Source: Solanum dulcamara
Lineage: Eukaryota > Streptophyta > Magnoliopsida > Solanales > Solanaceae
Direction of reading: 5' to 3'
Assembly: GCF_947179165.1 (NCBI RefSeq)
Contig: NC_077240.1
Location: 2,549,501-2,613,500 of the forward strand
Length of the DNA: 64,000 nucleotides
A program made the translations under genes and the position numbers. The number at the start of each line of letters is the position of its first letter. Position 1 is the stretch's first letter. The notes beneath the pieces are model-generated. The model saw only the letters and a program-made list of their open reading frames with translations, was not told the origin of the DNA and searched no databases. Below are positions 23,457-34,805 of this stretch, piece after piece.

Positions 23457-24235
23457 AAATCCTAATTAGAATGTAGTTTTCCAAATATACTAATATAGGT
23501 GATTCTTCCTAGATTAAATGGTTAACCAAACAATGAGTATTTTTGTACTTAGCCCAAAACAAAAGTGAAAAATGAAGGCCAAGCCCATTTCCCCAAATGT
23601 TGTACGACCTTCATAGCCCAGTGACAACAAAATGTAACCTAAGCCTAGTCCATCAACCCAAATCTTACCGTTCATCCCGATTTGGGTGTGTTTGGCACCG
23701 AGATATTTTGAATAATATCTTATTTTAGAAAAATAAATTTTTTAAAATAAAAAAATGTCTTTTTTAATGAAAGTATAGAAAATAAGTTCTTTAAGTCAAG
23801 TTCTTTATCTCCTCACCATCATACCCCGCCACCTCCTAAATCCCGGCTTCCCCACCCTATTTCACTTTATGATATGATGCTAGATAACATTCTATTTACC
23901 TACTAAATATTAAATTATTAAATAAAAATGCACTAATTTTCTAAAAAGAAAGTATGTTCCTTCCTACCAAACACATCCATTGTATCACTTGTTTTGAGAA
24001 TAAAACATAAGATGGGTCGTGCACTTATGTTATAAAGGTTTCTGTCTGTACCAAGGAGGAATAGAGAGGCGTAAAACACTACATTATACCAATTGTTATT
24101 ATATACAAACTGTTAGAATTCTGTTGATATAAGAAATTCTAGTGATGTGGTAAAGGAGGTTTAAGAAAAAATCACATCAAAATTCAAATTTCAAGTGTGA
24201 CATTTTAATATTTGTGTGTATCCCATTCAATATAA
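23457..24235. other. BURP-flank remainder and unassigned spacer
   Basis: Bases about 23495-23610 continue the BURP 3' flank (aaatggttaaccaaaca, gcccaaaacaaaag, gaaggccaagccca). The rest has no gene and no repeat that I could name. Confidence 0.45.
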
Positions 24236-25335
24236 GGAAAAGGTTAGAAAATGTCCTTTAACGTATTAAAGTTGGTTCAGAAATGTCTTCCTTCCACCCA
24301 TTGGATCAAATTTGTCCTTCCTTTCATTGATTGGGTCAAAAATGCCCTTAACGGATTAAAAATGGTTCAAAAATATTTTTCTTCCACATATTGAATCAAA
24401 AATGTCGTCCTACATTGGTAGGAGTCAGGTCTGCGTACATTTTACCCTCCCCAGACCCCACGATGTGGGATTACACTGGGTTGTTGTTGTTGTTGTTGTA
24501 TATTGAATCAAAAATGCACTTAACCTATTAAAAATGATTTAAATTTGCCTTTTCCTCTACATATTAGATAAAAAAAATCCCCTTAACATATTAGAAATGA
24601 CTCAAAAATTTATTAATTCTAATTATATATGCCAATAATTTTTTTAACAATACTTTGACAATTATTTAGTTTTTTTTTGTATTTTGTTTTTTTTCGAAAA
24701 TTTTCTGCTTGTTTGTCTTACCTAATAGAAGTATTTGCTTTAAGTAGAAATATATGAACTAACGTGTGAATTAACCCGCATATATTTTGTATAAAAACAT
24801 TATCTTGGTCATGGAGAAGATGAATTTCATTATGTATGTCCATAAAAAGATAATTTTTGTTGATTTTTTTTTCGTAGTGTAAATACAAGATCATTTAACA
24901 TAATTTCTATAAAAATTTCAGTAGTTTTAAAAGACTAAATTGTTAGACAATGGAAAAAATATATAATTAAGATGCTAATAAAAGTAAAATGAATTAAAAA
25001 AGTTGAATTTTAATTTATTCAAATTTAAAGGCTAAAAAGAATTTTTAAAAATATTTTGATGTTATAAAATATCATATTTTTTGATAAAATATATTAAGAT
25101 CGTACGAAATGCGGTCATATTAAATAGTTTAATAGTTGATAAACATACTTTTAGGAAGAAGTAGGGCAAATTTGAATCATTTTTAATATGTTAAAGGCAT
25201 TTTTAATCCAACAGATGGAAGGAGACTATTTTTGAATCATTTTTATACGTTAAATACATTTTTGATCCAATAGGTGAAAGGAGACCATTTCGGAGCCTTT
25301 TCTAATATATTGAGGACATTTTAAAACTTTTTTCG
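24236..25335. mobile_element. Foldback element with repeated arms
   Basis: The left arm (aaaatgtcctttaacgtatta, gaaatgtcttcc, ccattggatc, repeated about three times as gattgggtcaaaaatgccctt) is mirrored at about 25145-25325 by gatccaataggtgaaaggag, accatttcgg and attgaggacattttaaaac. The centre is AT-rich non-coding DNA. A LINE/SINE tail sits in the left arm. Confidence 0.65.
24405..24499 (+). mobile_element. 5'-truncated LINE/SINE tail with a 17-bp target duplication
   Basis: Contains the Solanaceae tail aggtctgcgtacattttacc, ctccccagaccccac, gtgggattacactggg and a final (TTG)n. It is flanked by perfect 17-bp direct repeats, atattgaatcaaaaatg, at 24388-24404 and 24500-24516. That is the signature of target-primed insertion. 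Only the last 95 bases are present, so RTE LINE and SINE cannot be told apart. Confidence 0.9.
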
Positions 25336-25680
25336 TTGCATATATTTCTGACTCCACAGCCAATTAACTCTTCATTTTATAATCAGAAAAATTTTCTCCA
25401 ATTATTCATTCTTTACTTTTAATTTGACCGTTTTGAGATATCTACATAGAATTTATCCTATATATTGTTTACATACCTAAATAATTTGGATTTTTAAAAT
25501 CTAACTAGTAATCTATCATTTAAAGGTCATAGGTACAAATTTATAATTCTACGGCCTTCATTAAATTTACTGGATTCGAAATTTTTTATTTATATATTTT
25601 TGAATACATATACATGATCGTCTGATCGCCAAAACAAAGTAGAAATGAAGCCATAACTTATCATTGGATACGTCCCTACT
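25336..25680. other. Unassigned AT-rich spacer
   Basis: No gene or clear repeat. It lies just left of the first 1-kb duplicated block. Confidence 0.35.
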
Positions 25681-26692
25681 ATTAGGCATTAACAGAGAAC
25701 GGAGACACGTGTTGGATATCCGAAGGATCGAGTCACTTGATCCAACGGCCATTACTCTTTCTTAGAGTAGATATAATATTGGAGATTAAATATGAGGAAA
25801 TTTCACAATGTATAATCTTAATTACGGTTCTCAGCCACAGTTTCTCTAATTACGCTCCATAGCTATAGTTTCATTTGCTATGGGTATTTTCGTATGTATA
25901 TTTCGCTTGTCAATATACAAACAGGGTAAGTATATACAAATTTTATATTTATACATTTAGAATTTTTTTAGAAAAACGTTTGAATATTTTACTTGCCAAT
26001 ATATAAACATTGTAAGTATATATAAATTCTGTATTTATACACTTAAGATTTTTTTTCAAGAACTTATACAAATAAAGAATAGCTAAGGTAAGCATATATA
26101 AATTTTAAATTTATACAATTAGAAACCGAATTATATAAATTATGAATTTATATAATTAGAAATCGATTATAAAAATTAAATAATAAAATTAATTATAATT
26201 ATAATTACATTTAATAATTAATTAAAATTATAATTTAATACATAATAAACATTAAATATTTCCTATTTTGCGTAATTTCTCTATTATATATTATGTCACT
26301 TTCTAACCAATGGACAATTTAATTACATTTGGATACATGGGCCAGAACACGTGTATCTCACCTATCTTGCAGTTGTCAGTCAGGTTTGACCCTTCTCTTC
26401 AAATATTTACTACTTAATTTGATGAATACTGATAAAAGATATTACTCCATTAGTTGTTACGAAGACACGCATACACACATTATGTTCTTATTTAGCTGAT
26501 ATAAATATAGTAAAAATTTTCCAATGAGAAATAATTGCCATGACGTGTTAACGTAGTGTTTTTTTATAGATGTTTTACACGTTGACTCTCTTAACTTAGA
26601 ACTTTTACATTGGTTTCACTTACAAATATATACTTATGTTTTCACGATACAATTAGTAAAAGATATTGGACCGGGCTATTACACTGCCCCCC
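25681..26692 (+). repeat. 1-kb direct repeat, copy A (promoter-like block)
   Basis: About 1,012 bases nearly identical to 28880-29891; both run from attaggcattaacagagaac to gaccgggctattacactgcc or its variant. It contains a G-box at 25706-25711, GAGTCACTTGATCCAACGG at about 25730-25748, an AT-rich MITE-like insert (about 25798-26280) and a second G-box at 26348-26353. The left 80 bases match the promoter block at 15.9 kb. By eye the two copies differ at only a few percent of positions. Confidence 0.9.
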
Positions 26693-26797
26693 CCCCCCTT
26701 AAACGATATGGATTAAAGAGTTCATTAGTGTGTGTGTCTCTCTCTATATATATGTGATAATTCATAGGATAAATATAATATAATTACATAAACAATG

Positions 26798-27486
26798 TGT
26801 TGGTGAAATTATAAGATTACAAATTACAATTGGAAAATAAAATGAAGAAATTAACTTCACTTCTTGGCTGAGGCGCGGATATCTCGCTCTCTTTAAGGAA
26901 ATTCAAGCCCACTGCAGTAAATCGTTTCACTGGTCCAGCAGTAGTCCTCTTGACTTGTCCCCTCCAGGATACAACAGCCTTATCACAAAAATGTAACTCA
27001 ACAAACTCTGGACAAGAGTTGAGTTTAAAGCTCTACACAAAGAATACCTCCCTTCAACTAATAAGAACTCTTTTTTTTATATAAGCTTAACTCTCTCAAT
27101 TTTTTCTTCTCTTATTCTTCTTTCAAAACAAAGAAGACCTCTCTATTTATAGGAGAGAAAATCATACAAAGATGAAAAAAATAATAGAATGCCATCATTA
27201 TCATCATTTAGTGTACCATTATGATTTAGTGCACCATTATGATTTAGTGCACCACTTATTAGTGATAATTAGATTAAAAATACATAATAATATGATTTAG
27301 TGCACCACTTATTAGTGATAATTAGATTAAAAATACATAATGGAATGATTTAGTCTTGCACTAAATAAAGATGATAATGAAAGACATTTTTATGCACTAA
27401 AGAAAGAATAATAAAGATGACATTAAATGTTGGACAATTGCTAAAATTGCAATTTATTAAAATATTAAAATGTTCACACACTAACA
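26798..27486 (-). repeat. Copia 3' LTR
   Basis: About 689 bp. It contains the family-specific stretches atcctggaggggacaagtca, gaggactactgctgga, cactgcagtgggcttgaat and gagatatccgcgcctcagc when read on the minus strand. Confidence 0.85.
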
Positions 27487-28044
27487 ATCCCCCACTCATT
27501 TTAATATTATATAAGAGAGTTTATCAGCTGAAGGAAGATTACTATACATAATGAAGGTGTGCTCTGCATTGAACCTTCACTTAGTGAAACAATAACTTTT
27601 ACTCCAGAGTCGTAGTGGTCTCAGACTTGAACTATGACTGCTTAAGGGACATAAAATATTACTGCTCACACATAGTAATCAAGGTATTGTCACGAGCTTT
27701 ATAAGCCAGCACATTACGGCCTTGTGCTATCCCAGTTTTATGAGTGCTTTTGAGAATAAGCCTAATTCTCATAGGAAGCGGCCTACTTCCATACTCACAT
27801 AGGTGAAATCTATCAAGAGTGCTCCTGTAAATTTAACACTCCACCCATACGGGCTACAGATTTTCATTAAGAGTTATTTAAACTCAACCTCCTCAATTCA
27901 CTACAGGAAACAATGCACTCACATCATAGGGAGGGAATAAAAATAGTGTATTTTTTTCACAACAAGTCATCATATGATTCGTTTTTCCCATTGAACCTGG
28001 TTATAGGATCTCTAGTCTCCAAGTTGGGTTTCCTCATATATGAC

Positions 28045-28878
28045 TCATGGATTTATAGGCTTCAATCCCATCCCCCTCGATGTGCTCCAGACCTTTTCTC
28101 TTGTTAAGGCCTTAGTAAGAGGATCTGCAAGATTTTCACAAGATTTGATATAATCAACATTAATGGTACCACTTATCAAATATGATCTTACATTACTGTG
28201 TTTCCTCCTTATAGGTCTGGATTTACCGTTGTAATAACGATTTTGAACTCTACCAATTGCTGCAGTGCTATCACAATGAATTAAAATTGGAGGAATTGGT
28301 TTTTCAAAATAAGGTATTTGAAATAATAAATCTCTTAACCAATTCGCTTTCTCACTAGCTGAAGCTAAAGCAATTAGTTCAGCCTCCATGGTAGAGTTAG
28401 CAATTATAGTTTGTTTTTTTGATTTCCAACAAACAGCACCACCACCCAATGTAAAAATGTAACCAGTGGTAGAACATGAATCACCTGCTAGAGTGTTCCA
28501 ATCTGCATCAGAAAAGTCTTCAAGTACAGCAGGATATTTTTTATAGAACAAACCACAAGTTTTTGTTCCAATTAAATATCTCATAACTCTTGTTATAGCA
28601 TGCCAATGTTCATTACCTGGCTTGCTAGTAAATCTGCTAAGTACTCCTACTGCATATGCAATATCAGGCCTAGTGCAATCAGTCACATATCTCAAACTTC
28701 CAATTACGCTAGCATATTCCTTTTGATTTATCACATCAATTTCACTTTGAACAGAAAACAAGTGTACACTTGAATCAAAAGGAGTTAAAACATGCTTGCA
28801 ATCAAGAAAGTTATATTTTTTAAAAATTTTCTCAACATAATGTGACTGGTCAAGGAAAATTCCATCACATGTTCTAGT
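28045..28878 (-). pseudogene. Copia pol C-terminus: RT end and RNase H
   Basis: Open from the truncation point at 28878 to a stop at 28045. The upstream part reads HVLTPFDSSVHLFSVQ then YASVIGSLRYVTDCTRPD (RT thumb/connection). RNase H follows with its acidic residues in place: FSDADW, STMEAELIAL and HCDSTAAI, then NVDYIKSCENLADPLTKAL and a normal C-terminal end. The frame is undamaged, so the insertion is fairly recent, but the element is 5'-truncated and cannot move on its own. Confidence 0.92.
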
Positions 28879-28879
28879 A

Positions 28880-29891
28880 ATTAGGCATTAACAGAGAACG
28901 GAGAACACGTGTTGGATATCCGAAGGATCGAGTCACTTGATCCAACGGCCATTACTCTTTCTTAGAGTAGATATAATATTGGAGATTAAATATGAGGAAA
29001 TTTCACAATGTATAATCTTAATTACGATTCTTAGCCACATTTTCTCTAATTACGCTCCATAGCTATAGTTTCATTTGCTATAGGTATTTTCGTATGTATA
29101 TTTCGCTTGTCAATATACAAACAGGGTAAGTATATACAAATTTTATATTTATACATTTAGAAATTTTTTAGAAAAACGTTTGAATATTTTACTTGCCAAT
29201 ATATAAACACTGTAAGTATATATAAATTCTGTATCTATACAATTAAGATTTTTTTTCCAGAACTTATACAAATAAAAAATAGCTAAGGTAAGCATATATA
29301 AATTTTAAATTTATACAATTAGAAACCGAATTATATAAATTATGAATTTATATAATTAGAAATCGATTATACAAATTAAATAATAAAATTAATTATAATT
29401 ATAATTACATTTAATAATTAATTAAAATTATAATTTAATTCATAATAAACATTAAATATTTCCTATTTTGCGTAATTTCTCTATTATATATTATGTCACT
29501 TTCTAACCAATGGACAATTTAATTACATTTGGATACATTGGCCAGAACACGTGTATCTCACCTATCATGCAGTTGTCAGTTAGGTTTGACCCCTCTCTTC
29601 AAATATTTACTACTTAATTTGATGAATACTGATAAAAGATATTACTCCATTAGTTATTACGAAGACACGCATACACACATTATGTTTGTATTTAGCTGAC
29701 ATAAATATAGTAAAAATTTTCCAATGAAAAATAATTGCCATGGCGTGTTAACGTAGTGTTTTTTATAGATGTTTTACACGTTGAATCTCTCAACTTGGAA
29801 CTTTTACATTGGTTTCACTTACAAATATATACTTGTGTTTTCACGATACAATTAGTAAAAGATATTGGACCGGGCTATTTCACTGCCCCCC
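28880..29891 (+). repeat. 1-kb direct repeat, copy B (promoter-like block)
   Basis: Second copy of 25681-26692, with G-boxes at 28906-28911 and 29548-29553. It lies about 3.3 kb upstream of the intact BURP gene. Its left edge abuts the broken pol frame of the Copia element. Its right edge continues into a different C-rich, then CCACCACCAC sequence from copy A. Confidence 0.9.
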
Positions 29892-30520
29892 TCCTCCCGC
29901 CCACCTACCACCACCACCACAACTCTCTACGAGTAGCTAAACAATGTCTAAAACAAAAAAAATAAATTTTTTGTTTTGTCGTTTAACCACTAAATATCCT
30001 GAGGTGATTTTAAGGATATACTTAATTAAAATCTCTTGAAACTTAGTATTTTCATTGCGATGTAATCAAAAAATTTACTAAAAGAATTTAAAATATAAAA
30101 AATATATATACGAAGAAATCAAAAGAATTCAACATATACATATATACCCAGCTATGGTTTAACCAAATTGACGTGTTACACCTTGGATTATAAGTTCTTG
30201 GAATTGCTCCATGTTGAGACCCAATTTTGACCATCCACAACGCAAATTAACAATCGAGTTTCTTTGAATTTCGAACATTTTGAAATAATTAGCATTTACA
30301 AAAAATAAAAATATTTTTCATGTTATTCTTAACTATTTTTATCTTTTTTTTAAAAAAAAATTTAGTATAATATACATATTTCTATATTACTATATCTTTG
30401 ATTAATATTTATTTGGTTATTCGAAAATCACCTCAAAAGATTTCATATTTTACTAAATACAATGTTGGTTAGGTTAGTTTAATTATAGTTTGCATTTTTG
30501 AAATTTTGAGTTTTTTCTAT
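29892..30520. other. Unassigned AT-rich spacer
   Basis: No gene or recognised repeat. A long A-run ends at about 30531. Confidence 0.35.
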
Positions 30521-30542
30521 AAAAAAAAAAAAATCCCTAATC

Positions 30543-30594
30543 TCCCACATCGAAAATCCTTGAGGGATTTGGGGTTTTTGAAGCCTATATAAAG
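30543..30594 (+). promoter_or_regulatory. USE-like TCCCACATCG plus TATA box at snRNA-like spacing
   Basis: TCCCACATCG at 30543-30552 matches the core of the plant snRNA upstream sequence element (RTCCCACATCG). TATATAAAG follows at 30586-30594, with 33 bases between them. That is the spacing known for RNA-polymerase-II snRNA genes in plants. The sequence that would be transcribed (from about 30615) is not a spliceosomal snRNA that I recognise. Similar motifs also occur in LTRs and other plant repeats. Confidence 0.45.
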
Positions 30595-31556
30595 GCTCAT
30601 ATTCTTGATAAGAAGAGGGGGAAGAAGGGGAGGTTTTAGCCACCCCAAAGTTAGAAATTTTCTTAACTTGGCTAGGATTTTGGACTCTTGTCCCAGCCTA
30701 AAAGTTGTGAAAACTTTTAGCTTTCAATCTATATTTTTCTTCAAGGAAAATAGGAGATTGAAGTCAAAATTTAGGCTAAGAATAGTGTTCTTATAATGTC
30801 GAACCCACGAAGGTTCGAGTCTAAATTTTTAATTTTTTTTTTTGTATATTGGAGTTCTATCAAGTTTTTGGATAGTGGTGAAGTTGTCTTTCGCTCATCG
30901 TCTTCAATCTCGCGGCTCGGAAAGAGGTAAAATCTTTTCTTAGATTTATTTTATTTAATTATTTCATGTTTTATATTTAGTTGATTCATAGTCTTGTTTT
31001 TTTTAGTCAGTATGTATTAAGAATAATTAGATTAATGATATAAATTCGTTATAGTTAGCATGTGTTAGGATTAATTAGCTAGCATATGTTAGGATTAATT
31101 CATGAAAGCACTTAGTTTTGTTCATTATTATTTCAAGCAGCTTTTCTTGACAATATAGATTTTCATATTTTTTAATTTTTTTTTAACATGATTTAGATAA
31201 TAAAAATATGCTTAAAGTTGTTATATAATTAGAAATTTCATGGCCTAATTGATTTAATTCTTTCTTTAAAATTAAGTTAGTTAGCATGTTGTTAGTCACT
31301 TCTAGGATGCCCATCAATTTGATACCTTAACATATCATGATATATTCCTTTGTTTAGTTTAAAATGAGTAGATGCTACTGTAATTTTATTTTGGTGCATG
31401 TGATACAATTCGAGTCCATCTTTGGACTCCATCCTTGCATATCGTTGAGTTTTGAGTCTCCCATCATCTTGCTCAAATTGGTGAAAAGTTGATACATGGA
31501 AAGAAAAGTAATATTCATGATTTAAATATTGATATTGGGCTGTATACACGGAATAC
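30595..31556. other. Possible transcript or repeat body downstream of the USE/TATA pair
   Basis: Holds a purine-rich start, a small perfect hairpin (TCGAACC 30799-30805 with GGTTCGA 30812-30818) and short direct repeats (agcatgtgttaggattaatt, agcatatgttaggattaatt at about 31060-31100). No coding region is convincing. It may be an unrecognised solo LTR or other repeat. Confidence 0.35.
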
Positions 31557-31940
31557 ATGCGGAAAATAATATTGTATACACTGTATACAGTGTATGTACA
31601 TACAGTCTTATATACAGTGATATATAGTAGATACAGGGAACAAACACTGTATACAGTATATACAGTCTTATATACAATGATATATAGTGATATACAGCAG
31701 ATACAGGAAACGAACACTGTATACAGTATATATACAGTCTCATACACAGTGATATACAGCAGATGCAGGGAACAAATACAGTATACAGTGTATAACAGTG
31801 ATATACAACGTATACAGGAAGCAAACATGTGACATACGGTGTGTATATAGTTTGATATACAGAAATAATATTGTATACACTATAAATAGTGTATATACAG
31901 TCCGATATATAGTGTATATACAGCTGCGATATACTATAGA
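31557..31940. repeat. Palindrome-rich tandem array of TATACAG-type units
   Basis: About five degenerate units of 65-80 bp, built from the self-complementary core ctgtatacag/gtatatacag with interspersed gatatacagcagatacaggg and aacaaacac blocks. Because GTATAC and TATATA are palindromic, open frames appear on both strands, including Tyr/Ile/Cys-rich ones; none looks like a gene. Confidence 0.85.
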
Positions 31941-32935
31941 ATTATGCTTAAGGCCCAAAATGCAGAAGGCCCAACAGCTTAGTCCAGGCGTACAGAAACT
32001 AAGTGTCGGGCCATATTTTCATGTGTTATTTATTGTATTTACTTTGATTCGGGTTGTAATAATTTATTTACTTATGTTATTTATGTTTGCTTAGATGTTA
32101 ATTTTAATTTGTTTTAACTTAATTAGATTCTCCTAAAGATAAACCAATTCATGTTAATATTACGCTTTAAATGATTTTCTACCTTTACTTAGTCATTTGG
32201 TAAACTTTTTACTTTTTTTTTATATACATGTATATTATTTTTAATGTTTAAGTTTGATCATTTTTTCTAAAAAATAATTTTAAAGTCTTTGTTTTCTTTC
32301 AAATTAACACATTTTTCCAAAGTTAGTCAAATAATTTTCAAATCATCGGACAACCGCATGTTAGCGGCTATTTTAAGTGTTAAAACCTTCTTAAAATAGT
32401 AATATGAACCTCGTACCCTTTTCTCTAACTTTTTAAGACTTAAATCTGTTAGGGTCTTTTAAATTAAGTTTTCTTAATTTCTTTAAAAAATTAAGTGGTG
32501 ACTCCTCTTTTACTAAAATTGATTTTTTTCTTATAAAGATGAAATTAATTTTACACTTTGTCCAACATAACACTCCATACACGTTTTACCGTGTTTACTC
32601 TCTATTCATTGCTGTTCTATGGGTAAGATTTCACATTTATCAACATCTACACATATTATTAGGCTTAGATAATTATCAAAATCTTGGATAAAATGTTAGC
32701 TTTTGAATTTTATGAAAATTTCAAATATATTCTGTCCTTTCGGGGTAACCCCTCAAGCATATATTGAGGCAAATATGTCCCTCTCTCATGTGGTTCACGA
32801 TATATATTATTTGAACAGGCATTGATAGATATATTATATTTGCATGATATCATCTTCAATTGGACGTTCTTGATAATTGATGATGACATTACACAGAAAC
32901 TTGCTGATACACTGACCATATTAAATTGACACTTG
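31941..32935. other. Unassigned spacer upstream of BURP copy 2
   Basis: No gene. T-rich stretches around 32160-32350. Nothing recognised as a mobile element. Confidence 0.35.
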
Positions 32936-32939
32936 CCAC

Positions 32940-33161
32940 AACAGTCCATCTAAGAATAGACTAAAATATGCAACTAACTGCATTATTTCCAATCAGATCA
33001 ATAAACAGGGCCATCTTGATTGTCCAAATATTTGCACTCTTAGTATTATTATTTATTTTTTTGTCTTTTTAGGTGGGGTGGGGGTGGGGGGTCATTTTAC
33101 GTATCCACTAATTATTTATCTACGTCAGGAAAGTTTTCTGTAAGATTCAACAGAAAAACAA
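32940..33161 (+). promoter_or_regulatory. Leader/proximal promoter of BURP copy 2
   Basis: Shares with 20231-20404 the blocks atctaagaataaactaaa, atttccaatcagatcaataa, gtcattttac and tcaggaaagttt just before the ATG of each gene. This shows that both genes descend from one copy including the 5' leader. It contains a G-rich run near 33075-33090. Confidence 0.55.
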
Positions 33162-34550
33162 ATGGATCTTAAGCTTGGTTTTTGTATTCTCTCCCTAATT
33201 CTGCTGGTAATTTTTACTCTATTTTCTTCAGTCTTAATGGTATTATTAATGGTTTGTTACTTATACAAAGTATGATTTAAATGTTAAGAGCATTCATATA
33301 TATGTTGGCAGGTTGCTTATGGAACAGAAGCTAGGAAAATGGTTGAAGGGAACCTGCAGGACAAAAGATTGAACTTCCCAATTCCAGATGAAGATGTCCA
33401 AAAGACTAGTGTCTATTTCTGGATTTATGATAAACAAGGAGAAAATGGTTATCACAAAACAGCAAGTGAGAATGTACAAGTTCATCCATCATCAAATAAC
33501 AAGAATCTTGAAAATAAGGATGACACTTATTTATGGATATACAATAACCAAGGTGAAGATTTTCAGCAGGGCAATCACAAAATCAAGAAAGAGAATGCCC
33601 GAGTTCATTTATCATCACATAACATTAATCATGAAAACAAGGTTGATAATTACAATTGGATATACAATAACCAAGGAGAAAATGCTCAACAAACTCGACA
33701 AGACGAGAGTGACAAACAAGGAGAAAACAAGCATCAACAACCAAAAAAAGAGAATTCACATCTTTGGATTCACGAGAAACAAGGAGAAAATAAGCATCAA
33801 CAAGCAAAAACAGAGAAGGCTCATATCCATTCATCATCCCATATGGATCATATAGATCCTTCTCTAAGAGTTTTCTTCCTTATAGATGATCTAAAGTTAG
33901 GGAAAACAATAACTGTCTCCTTCCCAAGAAGGGATCTTTCTTCTTCTCCGAGTTTCTTACCTAGAGAAGAAGCTGAATCCATTCCATTTTCACAAAAGGA
34001 ACTCCCAAACCTCCTCCAACATTTCTCATTCTCTCGAAACTCTCCACAGGGAAAGGCTATGGAAGACACATTGAGAGAATGTGAGGCTCCACCTATAAAG
34101 GGAGAGACAAAGTACTGTGCCACATCCGCGGAGGCAATGCTTGATTTTGTTCAAGGAATCATGGGAGAAAAAAACCAATTCAAAGCTCTGTCCACAACTC
34201 ATTTCTCAAACTCTACCCCGCCACTGCAAAAGTATACTATTTTAGATGCTCCACAAGAAGTAGAAACTCCTAAGATGGTGGCATGTCATACCATGCCTTA
34301 CGCTTACGCGATTTTCTACTGTCATTACACAATTAGCAAGAGCAAAGTGTTCAAGGTTTCATTAGGGGGTGAAAATGGTGATAGAGTGGAAGCAATTGCT
34401 GTTTGTCATTTGGATACCTCTGAGTGGAGTCCATCTCATGCATCTTTCCAATTGCTCGGTATATTACCAGGAACATCCCCTATCTGTCACTTTTTTCCAT
34501 CAGATAATCTAGTCTGGGTTCCAAAAATCGCCACTGCACAAGTGATTTGA
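33162..34550 (+). CDS. BURP-domain (RD22-like) secreted protein, intact copy 2
   Basis: Two exons, 33162-33206 and 33312-34550, with a GT-AG intron of 105 bases and a protein of 427 aa. The N-terminus (MDLKLGFCILSLILLVAYG then TEARK) is a signal peptide. Residues about 35-190 are a hydrophilic spacer of imperfect repeats built around WIYNNQGE and HEKQGENKHQQAK, with ENARVHLSSH between them. The BURP domain runs from about 196 to the end. It has CH at 340, 352, 380 and 407, giving CH-x10-CH-x26-CH-x25-CH, the family pattern. The family is plant-specific and secreted to the wall or apoplast, and RD22-type members respond to drought and ABA; a catalytic role is not settled. Flanking G-box blocks fit stress control but are not proof. 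It differs from copy 1 mainly by the frameshift and the longer spacer. Confidence 0.93.
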
Positions 34551-34706
34551 AGGAGCAGTCCCTCCATGTCGATAGCAGCTTTTGTTGGCTAGTGTTTTAT
34601 TACTACCTGTTATTGCATGTATGCTTACTAGTAATATTTTCATGTATCTTTTCTGTACTGTGTCCGTGTACCTCTTGTTCAGCTTCCTTTCCTGTGGTGA
34701 GATCCA

Positions 34707-34712
34707 AATAAA
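34707..34712 (+). terminator. AATAAA polyadenylation signal of BURP copy 2
   Basis: AATAAA about 157 bases after the stop codon. Related sequences follow the other BURP copies. Confidence 0.5.
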
Positions 34713-34805
34713 ACAATAAGATTTTCTGGTAATGGAACTTCCACAACATTCATTGTCATAAAATTTAGAGTTCACACAAAAAAGATTGCAACTCAAAAGT
34801 GCTGA

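Larger units (their letters stand above)
26798..28878 (-). mobile_element. Truncated Ty1/Copia retrotransposon (3' LTR plus end of pol)
   Basis: On the minus strand: the end of pol (RT C-terminus and RNase H), a polypurine tract GAGTGGGGGAT (27497-27487), then the 3' LTR (27486-26798) starting TGTTAGTGTG and ending ...CACCAACACA. The 5' LTR, gag, integrase and most of RT are missing, cut off exactly where the second 1-kb repeat begins at 28880. LTR sequence of the same family lies at 46762-47025. Confidence 0.88.

Noticed and set aside
30799..30818. GGTTCGAGTC resembling a tRNA B box
   Set aside because: No cloverleaf or A box at the right distance; only a 7-bp hairpin is present, so no tRNA is called.
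31557..31940. CRISPR-like regular repeats
   Set aside because: Units are contiguous and diverged with no unique spacers, and the DNA is plant nuclear.
31292..32094. Several overlapping Tyr/Cys/Ile-rich open frames on both strands
   Set aside because: They arise from the palindromic TATACAG array, which is open in many frames; no start context, no domain, no splice structure.
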